Notes under the pieces: generated by a model
What the model was told of the DNA's origin: nothing
Seen by the model: the letters and a program-made list of their open reading frames with translations, nothing else
Database searches by the model: none
From: Sinorhizobium kostiense
Lineage (GTDB): Bacteria; Pseudomonadota; Alphaproteobacteria; Rhizobiales; Rhizobiaceae
Reading direction: 5' to 3'
DNA: 64,000 bases
Assembly: GCF_017874595.1 (NCBI RefSeq)
Contig: NZ_JAGILA010000002.1
Span: forward strand, 434,001-498,000
Made by a program: the position numbers and the translations under genes
In this document: positions 52,214 to 61,955 of the stretch, piece after piece
How the letters are laid out: every line of letters begins with the position of its first letter
Numbering within the stretch: the stretch's first letter is position 1

Positions 52214-53956
52214 ATGGCCGAAGAGCGCATCCAGCGCCGTCTTGCAGCAATCGTCGTCGCGGACGTCGTTGGCTACTCGCGATTGATGGAGGAGGACGAA
52301 ATCACGACGCTGGCAGTGCTGAAGGAGCGCCGGGTGACAATTCTCCAGCCTGTCGTGCGCGCACACGGCGGCCGCATCGTCAAAGTGATGGGAGACGGGG
52401 TTCTCCTGGAGTTCCCAAGCGCGGTCAACGCCATGTCTGGAGCGATCGAGTTGCAGCGGAAGATGCAGGACGCAAACGCTGCCACGCCGGAGGCGCGCCG
52501 TATCGTCTTGCGCATCGGGATCAATCTTGGCGATGTCGTCATAGACGGCGGTGACGTCTATGGCGACGGCGTCAACATCGCCGCGCGGCTACAAAGCCTC
52601 GCAGAGCCGGGTGCCATCTACGTGTCGGCGGCCATCCGCGATCAAGTCAAGCGGAAGCTCGCGCTTGGTTTCGATGACCTCGGGCAGAAATCCCTTAAAA
52701 ACATCGCAGAAGAGGTGCATGTCTATCGCGTATTCTACGAGCCCGGAGCCACGAAGGATCACGCAGACAAGCCGGAGCTACCGCTTCCTGCCAGGCCGTC
52801 CATCGCCGTGTTGCCGTTCACCAATCTGAGCGGGGAAGCCGAATACGACGTTTTCACGGACGGATTGACCGAAGACCTGATCACCGACCTTTCAAGAAAT
52901 CCCGGTCTGTTTGTCATCGCGCGCCATTCGACCTTCGCCTATAAAGGGAAATCGGTCGACGTTCGATCGATCGCTCGCGAGTTGGGCGTCCGCTACATCG
53001 TGGAGGGCAGTGCACGCCGCGCCGCCGGTCGCGTCCGCATCAACGTTCAGCTAATCGACGCCGTTGGCGGAGATCACCTCTGGGCCGAACGCTTCGACCG
53101 AAATCTCGAAGACATATTCGGCGTACAGGACGAAGTCACAGACAAGATCGTCGAGGCTCTAGTCGGACGCTTGGCGGAATCACCGTCACGCAACCGTCCG
53201 AAGAGCCTGGAAGCTTATGACCTTTGTGTCCGCGGGCGAAGTCTGGTCTCAGCGTTCAACAGTTCCCCAGAAGCGCTGCGCGAGGCCGAGATACTCTTGA
53301 ACCAGGCAGTCTCCATCGACCCCGAATATGCGGAGGCATTGCGCTGGTTGGCTTTTGTTTACTGGCAACTGTGGGCGCAGAGCATCGATCCCACCGAAGA
53401 GAACCGATCACGAGCCCTTGAACTGGCCCGCCAAGCGGTAGCATTGGACGAGAATGACGCCGCCAATCATTGGTTTATGGGATTTTTGTGGGCCAATGAG
53501 AAACGCTGGCCCGAGTCCGATGAAGAGTTCGCAGCCGCCTTCACGCTGGAACCAAACAACGCCGATGCCCTGGCCGTGTGGTCGGAGATTGCGGCGTTGG
53601 CCGGTCGCGCATCGGAAGCGATCGAAATGATCCAAAGGGCGCTCCGACTGAACCCGCACCCGGCCGGGTGGTATTATTGGCAGCTTGGATTCGCCCACTA
53701 TGCGGCCCGCCAATATGAAGAAGCCGTCAGAATTTTGCGGATGGAGGCAATCTACCGCAGCCCCTCGCGCCGCATACTGGCGGCCAGCCTTGCCCAACTC
53801 GGACGCAGAGACGAGGCGATGCGCGAGGCAGCTCTTTTCATGGCGATGACCCCGAAATTCACGATTACGCACTGGGCCTCTGCACAACCTGCCCGCGATC
53901 CGGAGACGGTCCAGCGCTTCATCGAAGGCTATCGCATGGCCGGCCTGCCAGAATGA
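52214..53956 (+). CDS. Class III adenylate cyclase with TolB-like and TPR domains
   Basis: The 580-residue protein (MAEERIQRRLAAIVVADVVG at 52214) has the full set of cyclase residues: VADVVGYSR, IVKVMGDGVLLEF, GDGVNIAARLQ. The TolB-like part (~195-310) has PSIAVLPFTNLSGEAEYDVF and LGVRYIVEGSARRAAGRVRI, then TPRs (VSIDPEYAEALRWLAFVYWQ, LRLNPHPAGWYYWQLGFAHY). It resembles the 40255 cyclase most closely in the TPR half. The frame is open upstream to 52052, but the extra 54 residues look non-coding. No membrane helix. Confidence 0.87.
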   Translation: MAEERIQRRLAAIVVADVVGYSRLMEEDEITTLAVLKERRVTILQPVVRAHGGRIVKVMGDGVLLEFPSAVNAMSGAIELQRKMQDANAATPEARRIVLRIGINLGDVVIDGGDVYGDGVNIAARLQSLAEPGAIYVSAAIRDQVKRKLALGFDDLGQKSLKNIAEEVHVYRVFYEPGATKDHADKPELPLPARPSIAVLPFTNLSGEAEYDVFTDGLTEDLITDLSRNPGLFVIARHSTFAYKGKSVDVRSIARELGVRYIVEGSARRAAGRVRINVQLIDAVGGDHLWAERFDRNLEDIFGVQDEVTDKIVEALVGRLAESPSRNRPKSLEAYDLCVRGRSLVSAFNSSPEALREAEILLNQAVSIDPEYAEALRWLAFVYWQLWAQSIDPTEENRSRALELARQAVALDENDAANHWFMGFLWANEKRWPESDEEFAAAFTLEPNNADALAVWSEIAALAGRASEAIEMIQRALRLNPHPAGWYYWQLGFAHYAARQYEEAVRILRMEAIYRSPSRRILAASLAQLGRRDEAMREAALFMAMTPKFTITHWASAQPARDPETVQRFIEGYRMAGLPE

Positions 53957-53971
53957 TTAGGCTGAGTACTG

Positions 53972-54190
53972 ATGTCGGGGGACGCCTGCACCAATGATGT
54001 CATCTTCTTCGAGCATCCTTCATGGCATTTCGGCTTCGATACCGATGCAGAGACCGCGCTCAAAAGCAGGCAAATGCTCTTGGATCGGGCTGCGTCCGAG
54101 AAGTTGCGGATGCTCGGCTACCACTGGGCGTATCCAGGCATCGGGTATGCGGAGCGTCGCGGGAGCGGATATGCGTTCGTGACGGCATAG
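53972..54190 (+). pseudogene. C-terminal remnant of an MBL-fold metallo-hydrolase
   Basis: NDVIFFEHPSWHFGFDTDAE, LDRAASEKLRMLGYHWAYPG, IGYAERRGSGYAFVTA and stop. This is the end of bacterial MBL-fold hydrolases, including the last active-site His region (GYHWxYPGIG). The HxHxDH motif part is absent. Its ATG 15 bases after the cyclase stop may still allow translation of a 72-residue stub. Confidence 0.65.
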
Positions 54191-54395
54191 CACGTCACTC
54201 CCTGTGTGCATTGGCGTCCAAAGTCCTGCACTTCGTCTGGATAGCACCAGCACCGGAATTTCCTGTGCAATCGGCGTAGGGCAGCACTGGCTGGGGAACC
54301 GAAGTCAACGCGAAGGTGCCGGACGGCAGCTTCGCGCGAAAGGCGTCCTTGACGATCAAGCTGCGAGCGCAAGGACGCAGGACTCGTCCAGCCGA

Positions 54396-55124
54396 TTACC
54401 AACTGCAAAGCGACCGCGACGTCGGTGTTAGGCGTGCCACCTCAATCCTCCGCCAGCACTGGCCGTCCATTCTCGGGTAGACCTCGTCCGCCCAATTGAC
54501 GTTCTGATGCAAGCGTTCTTGATAGCGGGCTGCACTTTCCTCGTCTTTGTGGCACTCGAACCAAACAAGCACCGTCTCTCCCTCGCGAACCGGGAGCCTC
54601 GGAAAGCCGTTGACGCTTCGCTCCGTGACAAACACCGCATCGATGCGTCCTCCAGCTTCTTGCATAACAGGAAGTGCTTTGTCGGTGAAGTATCTCGCAA
54701 AATCCTCTTCGGTTCTGGGTGGCAGCGAGCAGATATTCACGACAACTAGGCCCCTCGCTTCGGGCCGCTCAATCTCCTGACTCCTTTGCAGATTATGCGC
54801 GAACGGTTGCACGCCGCCTATCGGCCTTAGCAGCAATACGTTGTCCGAATTGAGCATCGTCTCGTTGGCGGCTGGTCCATGTTCTTTCCAGACCGGGCTT
54901 GAATAAAAGGATGCGAGCGCTTGCGTTCGGGCCTCCATATCCCTGAAGGAGCGAACCCAGACAAAGGCATCGGGATCGTCGAGATGACGGAACTCGCCTT
55001 CGATGCGCATACCCGTCGCTTCCTGCGGTTCAACGAATTCCCTGTCAAACAGGCTAATCAATGCCTCTCTGCCATTTGGGAGAAGCCTATAGCGGCGGAG
55101 TTCAAACACAGTGTGGGCGTTCAT
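54396..55124 (-). CDS. NIPSNAP-family protein
   Basis: The 242-residue product starts MNAHTVFELRRYRLLPNGRE with AGGAAAAACC before the ATG. Two ferredoxin-like alpha/beta halves are seen: VWVRSFRDMEARTQALASFY in the first and PVMQEAGGRIDAVFVTERSV, EGETVLVWFECHKDEESAAR in the second. NIPSNAP proteins are dimeric alpha/beta barrels with unclear substrates. It is divergent from the TetR gene with a nested operator between them, so it is the likely regulated target. Confidence 0.8.
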   Translation of the reverse strand: MNAHTVFELRRYRLLPNGREALISLFDREFVEPQEATGMRIEGEFRHLDDPDAFVWVRSFRDMEARTQALASFYSSPVWKEHGPAANETMLNSDNVLLLRPIGGVQPFAHNLQRSQEIERPEARGLVVVNICSLPPRTEEDFARYFTDKALPVMQEAGGRIDAVFVTERSVNGFPRLPVREGETVLVWFECHKDEESAARYQERLHQNVNWADEVYPRMDGQCWRRIEVARLTPTSRSLCSW

Positions 55125-55135
55125 GGTTTTTCCTG

Positions 55136-55179
55136 ACAGGTCAATCATCCTGTTTGACAAAACAGGACAATTGACCTGT
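55136..55179. promoter_or_regulatory. Nested TetR-type operator
   Basis: An outer perfect inverted repeat ACAGGTCAAT (55136..55145) / ATTGACCTGT (55170..55179) encloses an inner one, TCCTGTTT (55148..55155) / AAACAGGA (55160..55167) around GACA. It lies between the divergent NIPSNAP and TetR starts, 12 and 43 bases from them. It is probably bound by the TetR protein of 55223. Confidence 0.75.
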
Positions 55180-55222
55180 TCTGTCAAGATGCTATTGTGG
55201 ATGTAGATCGCAGACGGCTCCC

Positions 55223-55831
55223 ATGACCGAAAACAGAAGAACCAATGACCCCCAGGGCGTGCGTCGCCGGATCGTCGACGCGGCCTACGACGCCTTCGTC
55301 AGCCACGGGTACATCGCGACTGGAATGCTGGAGCTTCGCGAAAGGGCTTCAGTGTCCGGCGGTGCAATGGCGTATCATTTCCCGGCGAAGCGCGAACTCG
55401 GTCTAGTGGTCATCCGCGATCGGGTGGCCGAAGCCGTCCGGCAAACCTGGATCGAGCCGCTACACGCCTGTGCAGACGCGCCGACCGCTATTGATCTCAT
55501 CTTTGGAAGCATCATCAACGAACTGACGCGCAATGGCACGGTCTCCGGTTGCCCCCTCAACAATATGGCAATGGAAGTCTCTCACCTTGACCCGGAAATG
55601 CGCGACGCTCTCAGCGGGGTTTTCAGTTCCTGGCACGAGGCGCTATCTGCAAAGTTTCGGGCGGACGTAGCAAATGAACGCGCACACGACGTCAATCCGA
55701 GCAGCCTCGCAACGCTCGTTATTGCCGCCTATTCCGGTGCCATGGCGATTGCAAAGGCACGCCAAGACGTCGGTCCGCTCGTCGACTGCCGGGCGGAACT
55801 GGCGGCGATGCTGGTGACCAAGTACGGCTGA
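55223..55831 (+). CDS. TetR-family transcriptional regulator
   Basis: The 202-residue protein has the N-terminal HTH (RRRIVDAAYDAFVSHGYIAT, LRERASVSGGAMAYHFPAKR) at ~13-58. The C-terminal half, with GCPLNNMAMEVSHLDPEMRD and SLATLVIAAYSGAMAIAKAR, resembles the LmrA/YxaF-type ligand-binding domain. It likely represses the divergent NIPSNAP gene and itself through the operator at 55136..55179; the ligand is unknown. Confidence 0.87.
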   Translation: MTENRRTNDPQGVRRRIVDAAYDAFVSHGYIATGMLELRERASVSGGAMAYHFPAKRELGLVVIRDRVAEAVRQTWIEPLHACADAPTAIDLIFGSIINELTRNGTVSGCPLNNMAMEVSHLDPEMRDALSGVFSSWHEALSAKFRADVANERAHDVNPSSLATLVIAAYSGAMAIAKARQDVGPLVDCRAELAAMLVTKYG

Positions 55832-56604
55832 CTTGTTCGGGCAATTCGTTCTGTATCTGCGCGAAAATGATATCGACATTGAAGCCGCCATTGAGTGCAA
55901 GGGGCTTCGACATCTTGATCATTATGTTGAACCCGACGGCACAGCGACAATGGAGATATTGCCATCGAGGATGACCTTTGGCTGGGGCCGCCTACCTCGG
56001 CGGCTTCTCGCGCCATTAGCGGTCGTGTTGTCCACAGCGCTGGCGGCCTCCCAGGGCGGTTGTGCTGGCGGCATTTCAAGACCGTTTGGTAGAAAAATCC
56101 AGATGACGGTTTGTGCCTCTGGGGAGTGGCGCGAAATGGCCTTTGCCATGCGTGTCCGCAACAAATACGAAGCTACCCGCCTGACCCCATCCAGTCGGAC
56201 CGTCAGCACGGGCTCCGGCACCTTATACCAAGCAACTTCGCGCATGCCTGCCGGGATGTGGGTAATGCGCGCACGCTAGTCGCCGGATAGCGGCGACGGT
56301 ACGCCGGCGAAGGCAGCAGGCCAAGAGGCCGGCAGACCAAGTCCGCAAGACCACCATTCCAATTGTCACTCAGCCTTCGTCGGCGGCGGGCCAGTTGTTG
56401 GACGGTTCTTCGATGACGCCGACGTCTTCGGCGGGATCAGGGTCTCGTTCGTAGGCGGCCCGAAGGTGTCCAACCTCGTCAAGAATGGCGGCGTAGACAT
56501 ACTTGTATATGCGGTCGGGGTTTCGACAGCCAGAATGACCTGCATGTTTGAATTTCCGCGATGTATTCGATCATGATCGGGAAGTTAGAGCATTCTGGCC
56601 AGTT
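55832..56604. other. 773-base stretch; possible C-terminal fragment of a small acidic protein on the minus strand
   Basis: Minus-strand 56570 to 56370 reads RNPDRIYKYVYAAILDEVGH, LRAAYERDPDPAEDVGVIEE and PSNNWPAADEG-stop, which has clear coding character but no start codon in frame. The rest holds no supportable gene. Confidence 0.3.
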
Positions 56605-58476
56605 TCAATCCGACCGCGTGTGCGATGTGCTCGGATGAGGGGGACGAATGTTAGAAGAACTCGAAAGCTCATGCGTCAGAAGGCTGTGCTGCGCCTTGGG
56701 CACCCCATCAAGGCTCAGCACGCCAGCCACGGTGTCGATCGGTCCCTCGCGCTCGGCCGTCCCGAGCCGCCCGCGGTGGATTCGAATCTGCGCGTCGCAG
56801 TGCATCAGTGTGCTCAGGCGGTGGGCGATGATGAACGTGGTACGGCCCTCCATCAGTCGCCCGAGGACGTCGACGATTGCGCCCTCCGTCCGCACGTCCA
56901 CCGAACTGGTCGGTTCGTCCAGAATCAGGATGGGCGCGTCTCTGAGGAAGGCGCGGGCGAGCGAGATGCGCTGGCGCTCACCGCCTGACAGGCTCATGCC
57001 GCGCTCGCCGACCTGCGTGTCATAACCTTCCGGCAGGCCGGCGATGAAGTCGTGGGCCTGGGCGGATTTAGCGGCCTCGACGATCTCCCGGTGGGTGGCG
57101 TCCGGTCGCCCATAGGCGATGTTTTCGGCGATGCTGGCCGAAAACAGCACCGGTTCCTGCAATACGATCGCGAACTGGTTGCGCAGGTCGGCCAGCCGGT
57201 AGTCGCGCAGGTCCACGCCATCCAACAGGATTGCCCCGTGGCTCGGGTCGTAGAACCGGATCAGCAGATTAACCAGGGTGGTCTTGCCGGACCCAGTCGG
57301 CCCCACGATCCCGACCCGAGTCCCCGGGGCGACCCGGAACGACACGTCATACAGCGCTGGGCGGCCCTCATCGTAACCGAAGCAGACATCCCGAAACTCC
57401 ACTGCGCCGCCCGCGCGCCCGAGCGGGCGGGCATCAGGGCGGTCGTCGGCATCCGCCGGTTGGTCCAGAAGCCCGAAGGCGCGCCGCCCGGCGGCGAAGG
57501 CGACCTGAAGCGAGGATAGGCTGTTGGTGATCGTGTGCACCGGCCCCAGTATCTGCCAGACGTACCCGATCACCAGCAACAGCTCCCCCAAGGTCAGAAT
57601 CCCCGCCCGGACGTGCAGGACGCCGATCGCCAGTACCGTCACGGCACCCAGCGCGATGGTCAGGCCCTTCAACAGGTCGAATCCGCCGTTTATCGCAGCT
57701 ATCCGCACATTGGTGGCGATCACCCGGCGAGAGCGCCGCGCGAACCGCTCCGTCTCGTGCCCCTCCCGACCGAAGGCCTTGACGACCCGCAAGACCGACA
57801 GCACCTCCTGGACAATGGACAGGGTGCCGCCTTCTAGCTCGCGGCTCTGGTCCCAGCACGGACGGACGCACTGGGAGTGAACCCGCGAGAGCAGGAAGAT
57901 GATTGGCGAGACGGCCAGCGCGACGGCCGCCAGCTGCCAATCGATCACAGCTGTGACGTAGATCATGCCGATGAGCGTGACTGACGCAGTCAGGACCGGG
58001 ATGATTCCGTAGATGGTGACCCACTGGACGCAGGGCGCGTCGCTCAAAATCCGGTGAGTCGCGTCGAATGAGCCGTTCCGATCGTGATAGGCCAGCGGGA
58101 GGCGCTGGGCGTGGCGGAAGAGGCGGGCGCGGAACGCGAGCGTCAGCTGCTCGCCAGTGTAGGTTCGTAGAAGCGAATCGGCGAAGTTCCGCACCTGACC
58201 GACGATCGCCAGCGCGACGGCGAGGCCGACCGCGACCGCTAGTGCGGCGAGCGGACGCGCAGCGGGGACGGGCAGCAGCGTCCCCAGGGAACCCGGCAGC
58301 GGCTGCGCGCCTACGGCGCTGTCCACCGCAATCTTGAGCGGCAGGGGCGTTAGGAGGGCTATCGGCGACCAGAGCAGGCCGATCAGGAGTATCCCGAGCA
58401 GGTGCAGGCGGTGAGGAGCGGCCTGTGACAGCAGCCGCCGGAAGAGGTCTACATCGGAGTACCGGCACGAGAGCAT
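56605..58476 (-). CDS. ABC exporter, fused permease and ATPase
   Basis: The 623-residue half-transporter has six membrane helices in ~15-310 (LLGILLIGLLWSPIALLTPL, LAALAVAVGLAVALAIVGQV) and an ATP-binding domain at ~345-590. Walker A is GPTGSGKTT, the Q-loop LQEPVLF, the signature LSGGERQR, Walker B ILILDEPTS and the switch IIAHRLST. This is the MsbA/lipid- or drug-exporter layout. The C-terminal tail (THELSSSSNIRPPHPSTSHT) is extra. The substrate is unknown, and no partner gene adjoins it. Confidence 0.9.
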   Translation of the reverse strand: MLSCRYSDVDLFRRLLSQAAPHRLHLLGILLIGLLWSPIALLTPLPLKIAVDSAVGAQPLPGSLGTLLPVPAARPLAALAVAVGLAVALAIVGQVRNFADSLLRTYTGEQLTLAFRARLFRHAQRLPLAYHDRNGSFDATHRILSDAPCVQWVTIYGIIPVLTASVTLIGMIYVTAVIDWQLAAVALAVSPIIFLLSRVHSQCVRPCWDQSRELEGGTLSIVQEVLSVLRVVKAFGREGHETERFARRSRRVIATNVRIAAINGGFDLLKGLTIALGAVTVLAIGVLHVRAGILTLGELLLVIGYVWQILGPVHTITNSLSSLQVAFAAGRRAFGLLDQPADADDRPDARPLGRAGGAVEFRDVCFGYDEGRPALYDVSFRVAPGTRVGIVGPTGSGKTTLVNLLIRFYDPSHGAILLDGVDLRDYRLADLRNQFAIVLQEPVLFSASIAENIAYGRPDATHREIVEAAKSAQAHDFIAGLPEGYDTQVGERGMSLSGGERQRISLARAFLRDAPILILDEPTSSVDVRTEGAIVDVLGRLMEGRTTFIIAHRLSTLMHCDAQIRIHRGRLGTAEREGPIDTVAGVLSLDGVPKAQHSLLTHELSSSSNIRPPHPSTSHTRSD

Positions 58477-59070
58477 GACACCACTTGAATCGCTCGGCCA
58501 CCAGGACGAAGCTCCCCCTGCCCGCCGCCGATAGGCCGGGGTGAAAGTGCGCCCGCGATGACGGGCTATTTGCGGCTAGAATTGTCTCTTCCGGCCGGCG
58601 ACGGGTCTTTCAAAGGGTTACCCACTTCGTCGGTACGACGACATCGGCGGCGAAAATAGTGGTAAACTTACGATCCATAGCTCCCCCAAAATCGGACCGG
58701 TGTTTTGATGGCGTCTAAATTAGCACATCAAAAACTTACGGTCAGCAAGATTGAGTTGTGTGGCGTAGCGAATTCGCAGCAGCATATCTGGTATAACCAC
58801 CCGCCGTCGCGCAACTCCAGCGTCCAGAAGCGCGCCTGTGCACGTGCGCCCGCACGAATGGCCGAAAGGTCCCCGCATAGCGGTCCATTCGCTCGTTCGC
58901 CTGGGGCTTTCGTTACCGCCCACTCCCGACGGACAGAAAAATCCGGAATTAGGTAGAAAATGCCCGAACCGCGCGTCTATCGGCGCAACGCTCCGCCACG
59001 ACCCGTCTTGCCAAATCGCGATCGGCATTCATATTCGCCACGCACTGAACAACTGGGGCAGGCAGCAGAG
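58477..59070. other. 594-base stretch with no convincing gene
   Basis: It holds the upstream regions of the ABC exporter and of 59071. No reading frame is supported. Confidence 0.4.
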
Positions 59071-59694
59071 ATGAAGTACTGGATGACATCGGTAGCCATG
59101 ACCGTGGCCATTTTTGCCAACGTTGTCGTCATCATCCTCGCGATGACGGCGCTGGCACTGTTGACGTTTCATATTGTCTCTTTGGTCAGGTACGACGAGA
59201 TCGCAAGAGAGGAGCTGGTTATTCTCCTGTTGATCTGGCTGATTCTGGCTTCTTATCTCGTCGGTGGTTTCACGCTTTTCGCTAGCAAGGATCGGCCCTG
59301 GCGGCGCGGCGCACTCGCAGCCTCGACGACGTGCCTGCTCCTCGGTGTGCTTGGAGCAGGCGTTGCCGTCTATGTTCAAGGAACCCGCGAATACCGCCCG
59401 ATCAACACGGCCGCAGAGGCTCGCCCTTGGCTGGAAAGACTTCTCAAGCGATGGGCACGCTCCTTCCCTGATGCATACAGGATCGTCGATCTGGACGGCC
59501 AAATCCGCAACATCCGCGTCCACGGCCCCAGTATGTCATTCGACCCCGAGACGGCTCGCTATATTGAGTTCGAGTTCGACACGGGGTGCGGAGAAGTCAT
59601 CCGCCTGACCGCGATGACGGGTGGAGAGGGGACAGAGCTTTGGCCGATCAAAGAACTACTGCCAAAGAGATGCGGTCTGCCTTCCACGCACTAA
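59071..59694 (+). CDS. Membrane protein with three N-terminal helices
   Basis: The 207-residue product has three hydrophobic helices: MTVAIFANVVVIILAMTALA, VILLLIWLILASYLVGGFTL and ALAASTTCLLLGVLGAGVAV. The soluble C-terminal ~95 residues (LKRWARSFPDAYRIVDLDGQ, FEFDTGCGEVIRLTAMTGGE) form a mixed alpha/beta part. No family recognised. The ATG at 59071 is chosen since the extra upstream 37 residues look non-coding. Confidence 0.68.
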   Translation: MKYWMTSVAMTVAIFANVVVIILAMTALALLTFHIVSLVRYDEIAREELVILLLIWLILASYLVGGFTLFASKDRPWRRGALAASTTCLLLGVLGAGVAVYVQGTREYRPINTAAEARPWLERLLKRWARSFPDAYRIVDLDGQIRNIRVHGPSMSFDPETARYIEFEFDTGCGEVIRLTAMTGGEGTELWPIKELLPKRCGLPSTH

Positions 59695-59893
59695 CCGGAC
59701 CAGACGACTCCAAAAAAGGGCAGCTTCGGGCCAAGTGCGGAAGTCTAACGTCAAAGTGCTTCATGGCTGCTTCGCGGGCAATGCTGCCATTGCTCCCACA
59801 CGCGTAGACGTCCGCGATGCCTATGCTACAAAGAGCACCTGATCCAACTCGGCGAAGCCGCCAAATTGCCTTGGGAACCGGGACGACTTCTCT

Positions 59894-60343
59894 ATGACAG
59901 CCAGCAACCGCATCGTCCTCTCAAGCGACCACGCCGCCATTCAGCTTCGACAGGCCATTGCCGCTCATATCGCGGCGCATGGCTGGGTGGTGGTCGACAT
60001 CGGACCGACGACGCCGGAGAGCACACACTATCCTAAGCACGGCGAAGCGGCGGCACGGCTCGTCGCCTCCGGCGATTGCCGGTTTGGCATCATCCTATGC
60101 GGCACGGGCCAGGGCATCATGATGGCGGCAAACAAGGTAAGGGGCATCCGTTGCGGCGTCTGCGTCGACACATTCTCAGCCCGCATGATCCGCGAGCACA
60201 ACGATGCCAACATGCTTTCGATTGGCGTGCGCGTGGTGGGCGAAGGGCTTGCGCTCGATATCGTGGATGCGTTCCTGAACGCCCGTTTCGAGGGCGGTCG
60301 ACATGCGACGCGGGTGGAGATGATTGAGGCGCTGGAGGGGTAG
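59894..60343 (+). CDS. RpiB/LacA/LacB-family sugar-phosphate isomerase
   Basis: The 149-residue protein begins MTASNRIVLSSDHAAIQLRQ and carries PESTHYPKHGEAAARLVASG, CGTGQGIMMAANKVRGIRCG and EHNDANMLSIGVRVVGEGLA. The DHAA, active Cys in LCGTGxG and EHNDANxLxxG motifs are those of ribose-5-phosphate isomerase B, usual length about 150. In rhizobia such enzymes also serve in tetrose or pentose use. It is not in an evident sugar operon, so the exact substrate is open. Confidence 0.88.
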   Translation: MTASNRIVLSSDHAAIQLRQAIAAHIAAHGWVVVDIGPTTPESTHYPKHGEAAARLVASGDCRFGIILCGTGQGIMMAANKVRGIRCGVCVDTFSARMIREHNDANMLSIGVRVVGEGLALDIVDAFLNARFEGGRHATRVEMIEALEG

Positions 60344-60475
60344 CGTCCTCCTTCGAAGGTTTTCCTACGCCGGCCGCAACGCACTCACCCCGCGGCCCGC
60401 CGCGAAAAACCTTCAGGAAAGCAGACGCTAAGGCGCTTAGGGTAGCAAACGCAATACAATCAGGACTGAAAGCGT

Positions 60476-60799
60476 ATGAAGCTCGTCATGGAAGGACAAC
60501 CACTACTCGTCCATCTTGGGGTGTGGATATGTGTTGCTGTCTTTCTCGCCAGCTTAGTGGGGGTGCTTTGCGGTATCTACCTTGTCCTAACAAGGACCGC
60601 CGCGCTGACAACTACGCCCGATGAAATAGAGCTTCCATATTGGGAGCGGGCTGCGCGTAAGAACAGCCGAGCTAGCAGCATCTTTGTCCAACGTGAGTTC
60701 AAATACCTGCGCTACATTATGTTCTCTGCGATATTCGGCTGTGTCGGCTCCTTCGGCACTCTTCTCCTCATAGTCGGCGTTTTTGGGGAGCGTGCTTAG
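60476..60799 (+). CDS. Small membrane protein with two helices
   Basis: The 107-residue protein has helices at ~14-38 (VCVAVFLASLVGVLCGIYLV type) and ~80-102 (FSAIFGCVGSFGTLLLIVGV) with a polar loop between. No family recognised. Confidence 0.58.
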   Translation: MKLVMEGQPLLVHLGVWICVAVFLASLVGVLCGIYLVLTRTAALTTTPDEIELPYWERAARKNSRASSIFVQREFKYLRYIMFSAIFGCVGSFGTLLLIVGVFGERA

Positions 60800-60872
60800 G
60801 TCCGCAATAGGGCAAATTGTGTCGGAGCGTATTCAAACCTGATCAGTGGTAAGGTAAGCGGACCCTCAACGG

Positions 60873-61172
60873 TCAAGGCAGCCGATGTTGGCACTTCATG
60901 CGTTCCGCTGACGTGATCAGCGCTGGGCGCGAAGAATTGCGCTTCCAGATGGTGCCGCCGAAATACCGATTGAACACCAGGAAGTACGCAACGATCAATA
61001 TGATGGCGAGGAACGCAGGGCCGCCTTGGAGGTGAAACCCGTTTTCCGTTCTTCCGCCGAAGACCAAGGCCAAAATATATCCGATCCCGAAGAAGGCGAA
61101 GAAGAAGTCAAGCAACGCGGCAAGTACGATCCGCCAACTCGCCGGTCCTTTGTGGGATTTAGCATCAGTCAT
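60873..61172 (-). CDS. Small RDD-like membrane protein
   Basis: The 99-residue protein has two to three helices (VLAALLDFFFAFFGIGYILA, FLAIILIVAYFLVFNRYFGG). GGTIWKR resembles the GxTxGKR signature of RDD proteins. Start ATG 61172. It is in the same orientation as 61218..61955, 45 bases apart. Confidence 0.6.
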   Translation of the reverse strand: MTDAKSHKGPASWRIVLAALLDFFFAFFGIGYILALVFGGRTENGFHLQGGPAFLAIILIVAYFLVFNRYFGGTIWKRNSSRPALITSAERMKCQHRLP

Positions 61173-61217
61173 TGTTTAGACCCAGTCGTTTCAATCCAAA
61201 ACACAGTCGATAAGGAG

Positions 61218-61955
61218 CTAGAGCAACGTCGCCATGATCAAAACGGCTCCGACTACCAGGAAGTACGTCAAAGTGCGACGCCTCCCCCGTTGTTTAATTT
61301 TCTGAATATTCGCATGGGCATCCCCTGCACCAAAGTCATCACTGTGGGAGCTGTTGCGAATAGCATTGATTTGATCGGCGAGTTCTTGTGCCGCTTGAGA
61401 GTTGTTTCCGATGAGTGGAAAGACGGGAACGTACTTAGCTGCATTCACGCCATTGGGCCTCACAAGGTGGGCATTCGCGGCCATTGCCCGTTCTTCGTCC
61501 AATGTGAAAAAGGCGAGCCACGTGCCGCCTGCGGATTGGAAAACAGTGGCCTTGCCCAGTTCCCCCAGGTTCAAGGCTACCGATCGGCCCAGAACGCCCA
61601 CGAAAACAAGGCGGTTATTGCCAAATGTCAGGCGCGGATATCCGAATATCGGCCCCAGAAGCAGGGCTGCACCGCCGCAAGCTAGAAGCACTCCGAGCGC
61701 CAGCACGAGCAAACTGAAAATGTGTTCCCTGACCGTTGAGGAAGCCGGGAGGCCGACGAATGCCCAGATGAAGACTGCTCCCATGCAGATGTTAATGATG
61801 CGGAGAAGGAGGTTTCGGAGTGATGGTTTCGCATGACAGAGCAGCTTTGCGCCATCGTGCTCGGAGGGTGCGCGCTCGGAATTAATATTCACAACACCCT
61901 TTCCCGAGCAACTGTCAGCCGCCCTCGCCAGTCTTTCTCCAATCGCTACAATCAT
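61218..61955 (-). CDS. Membrane protein with a PH-like middle segment
   Basis: The 245-residue protein has two helices in ~50-105 (LLRIINICMGAVFIWAFVGL, LVLALGVLLACGGAALLLGP) and one at the end (LTYFLVVGAVLIMATLL). Between them, LTFGNNRLVFVGVLGRSVAL and FFTLDEERAMAANAHLVRPN resemble a small PH-like domain. No firm family assignment. It precedes the RDD-like gene on the same strand. Confidence 0.65.
   Translation of the reverse strand: MIVAIGERLARAADSCSGKGVVNINSERAPSEHDGAKLLCHAKPSLRNLLLRIINICMGAVFIWAFVGLPASSTVREHIFSLLVLALGVLLACGGAALLLGPIFGYPRLTFGNNRLVFVGVLGRSVALNLGELGKATVFQSAGGTWLAFFTLDEERAMAANAHLVRPNGVNAAKYVPVFPLIGNNSQAAQELADQINAIRNSSHSDDFGAGDAHANIQKIKQRGRRRTLTYFLVVGAVLIMATLL

Noticed and set aside
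57434..58501. Long minus-strand reading frame of 355 codons
   Set aside because: Frame-shifted shadow of the ABC exporter; very Arg- and Pro-rich, no domains.
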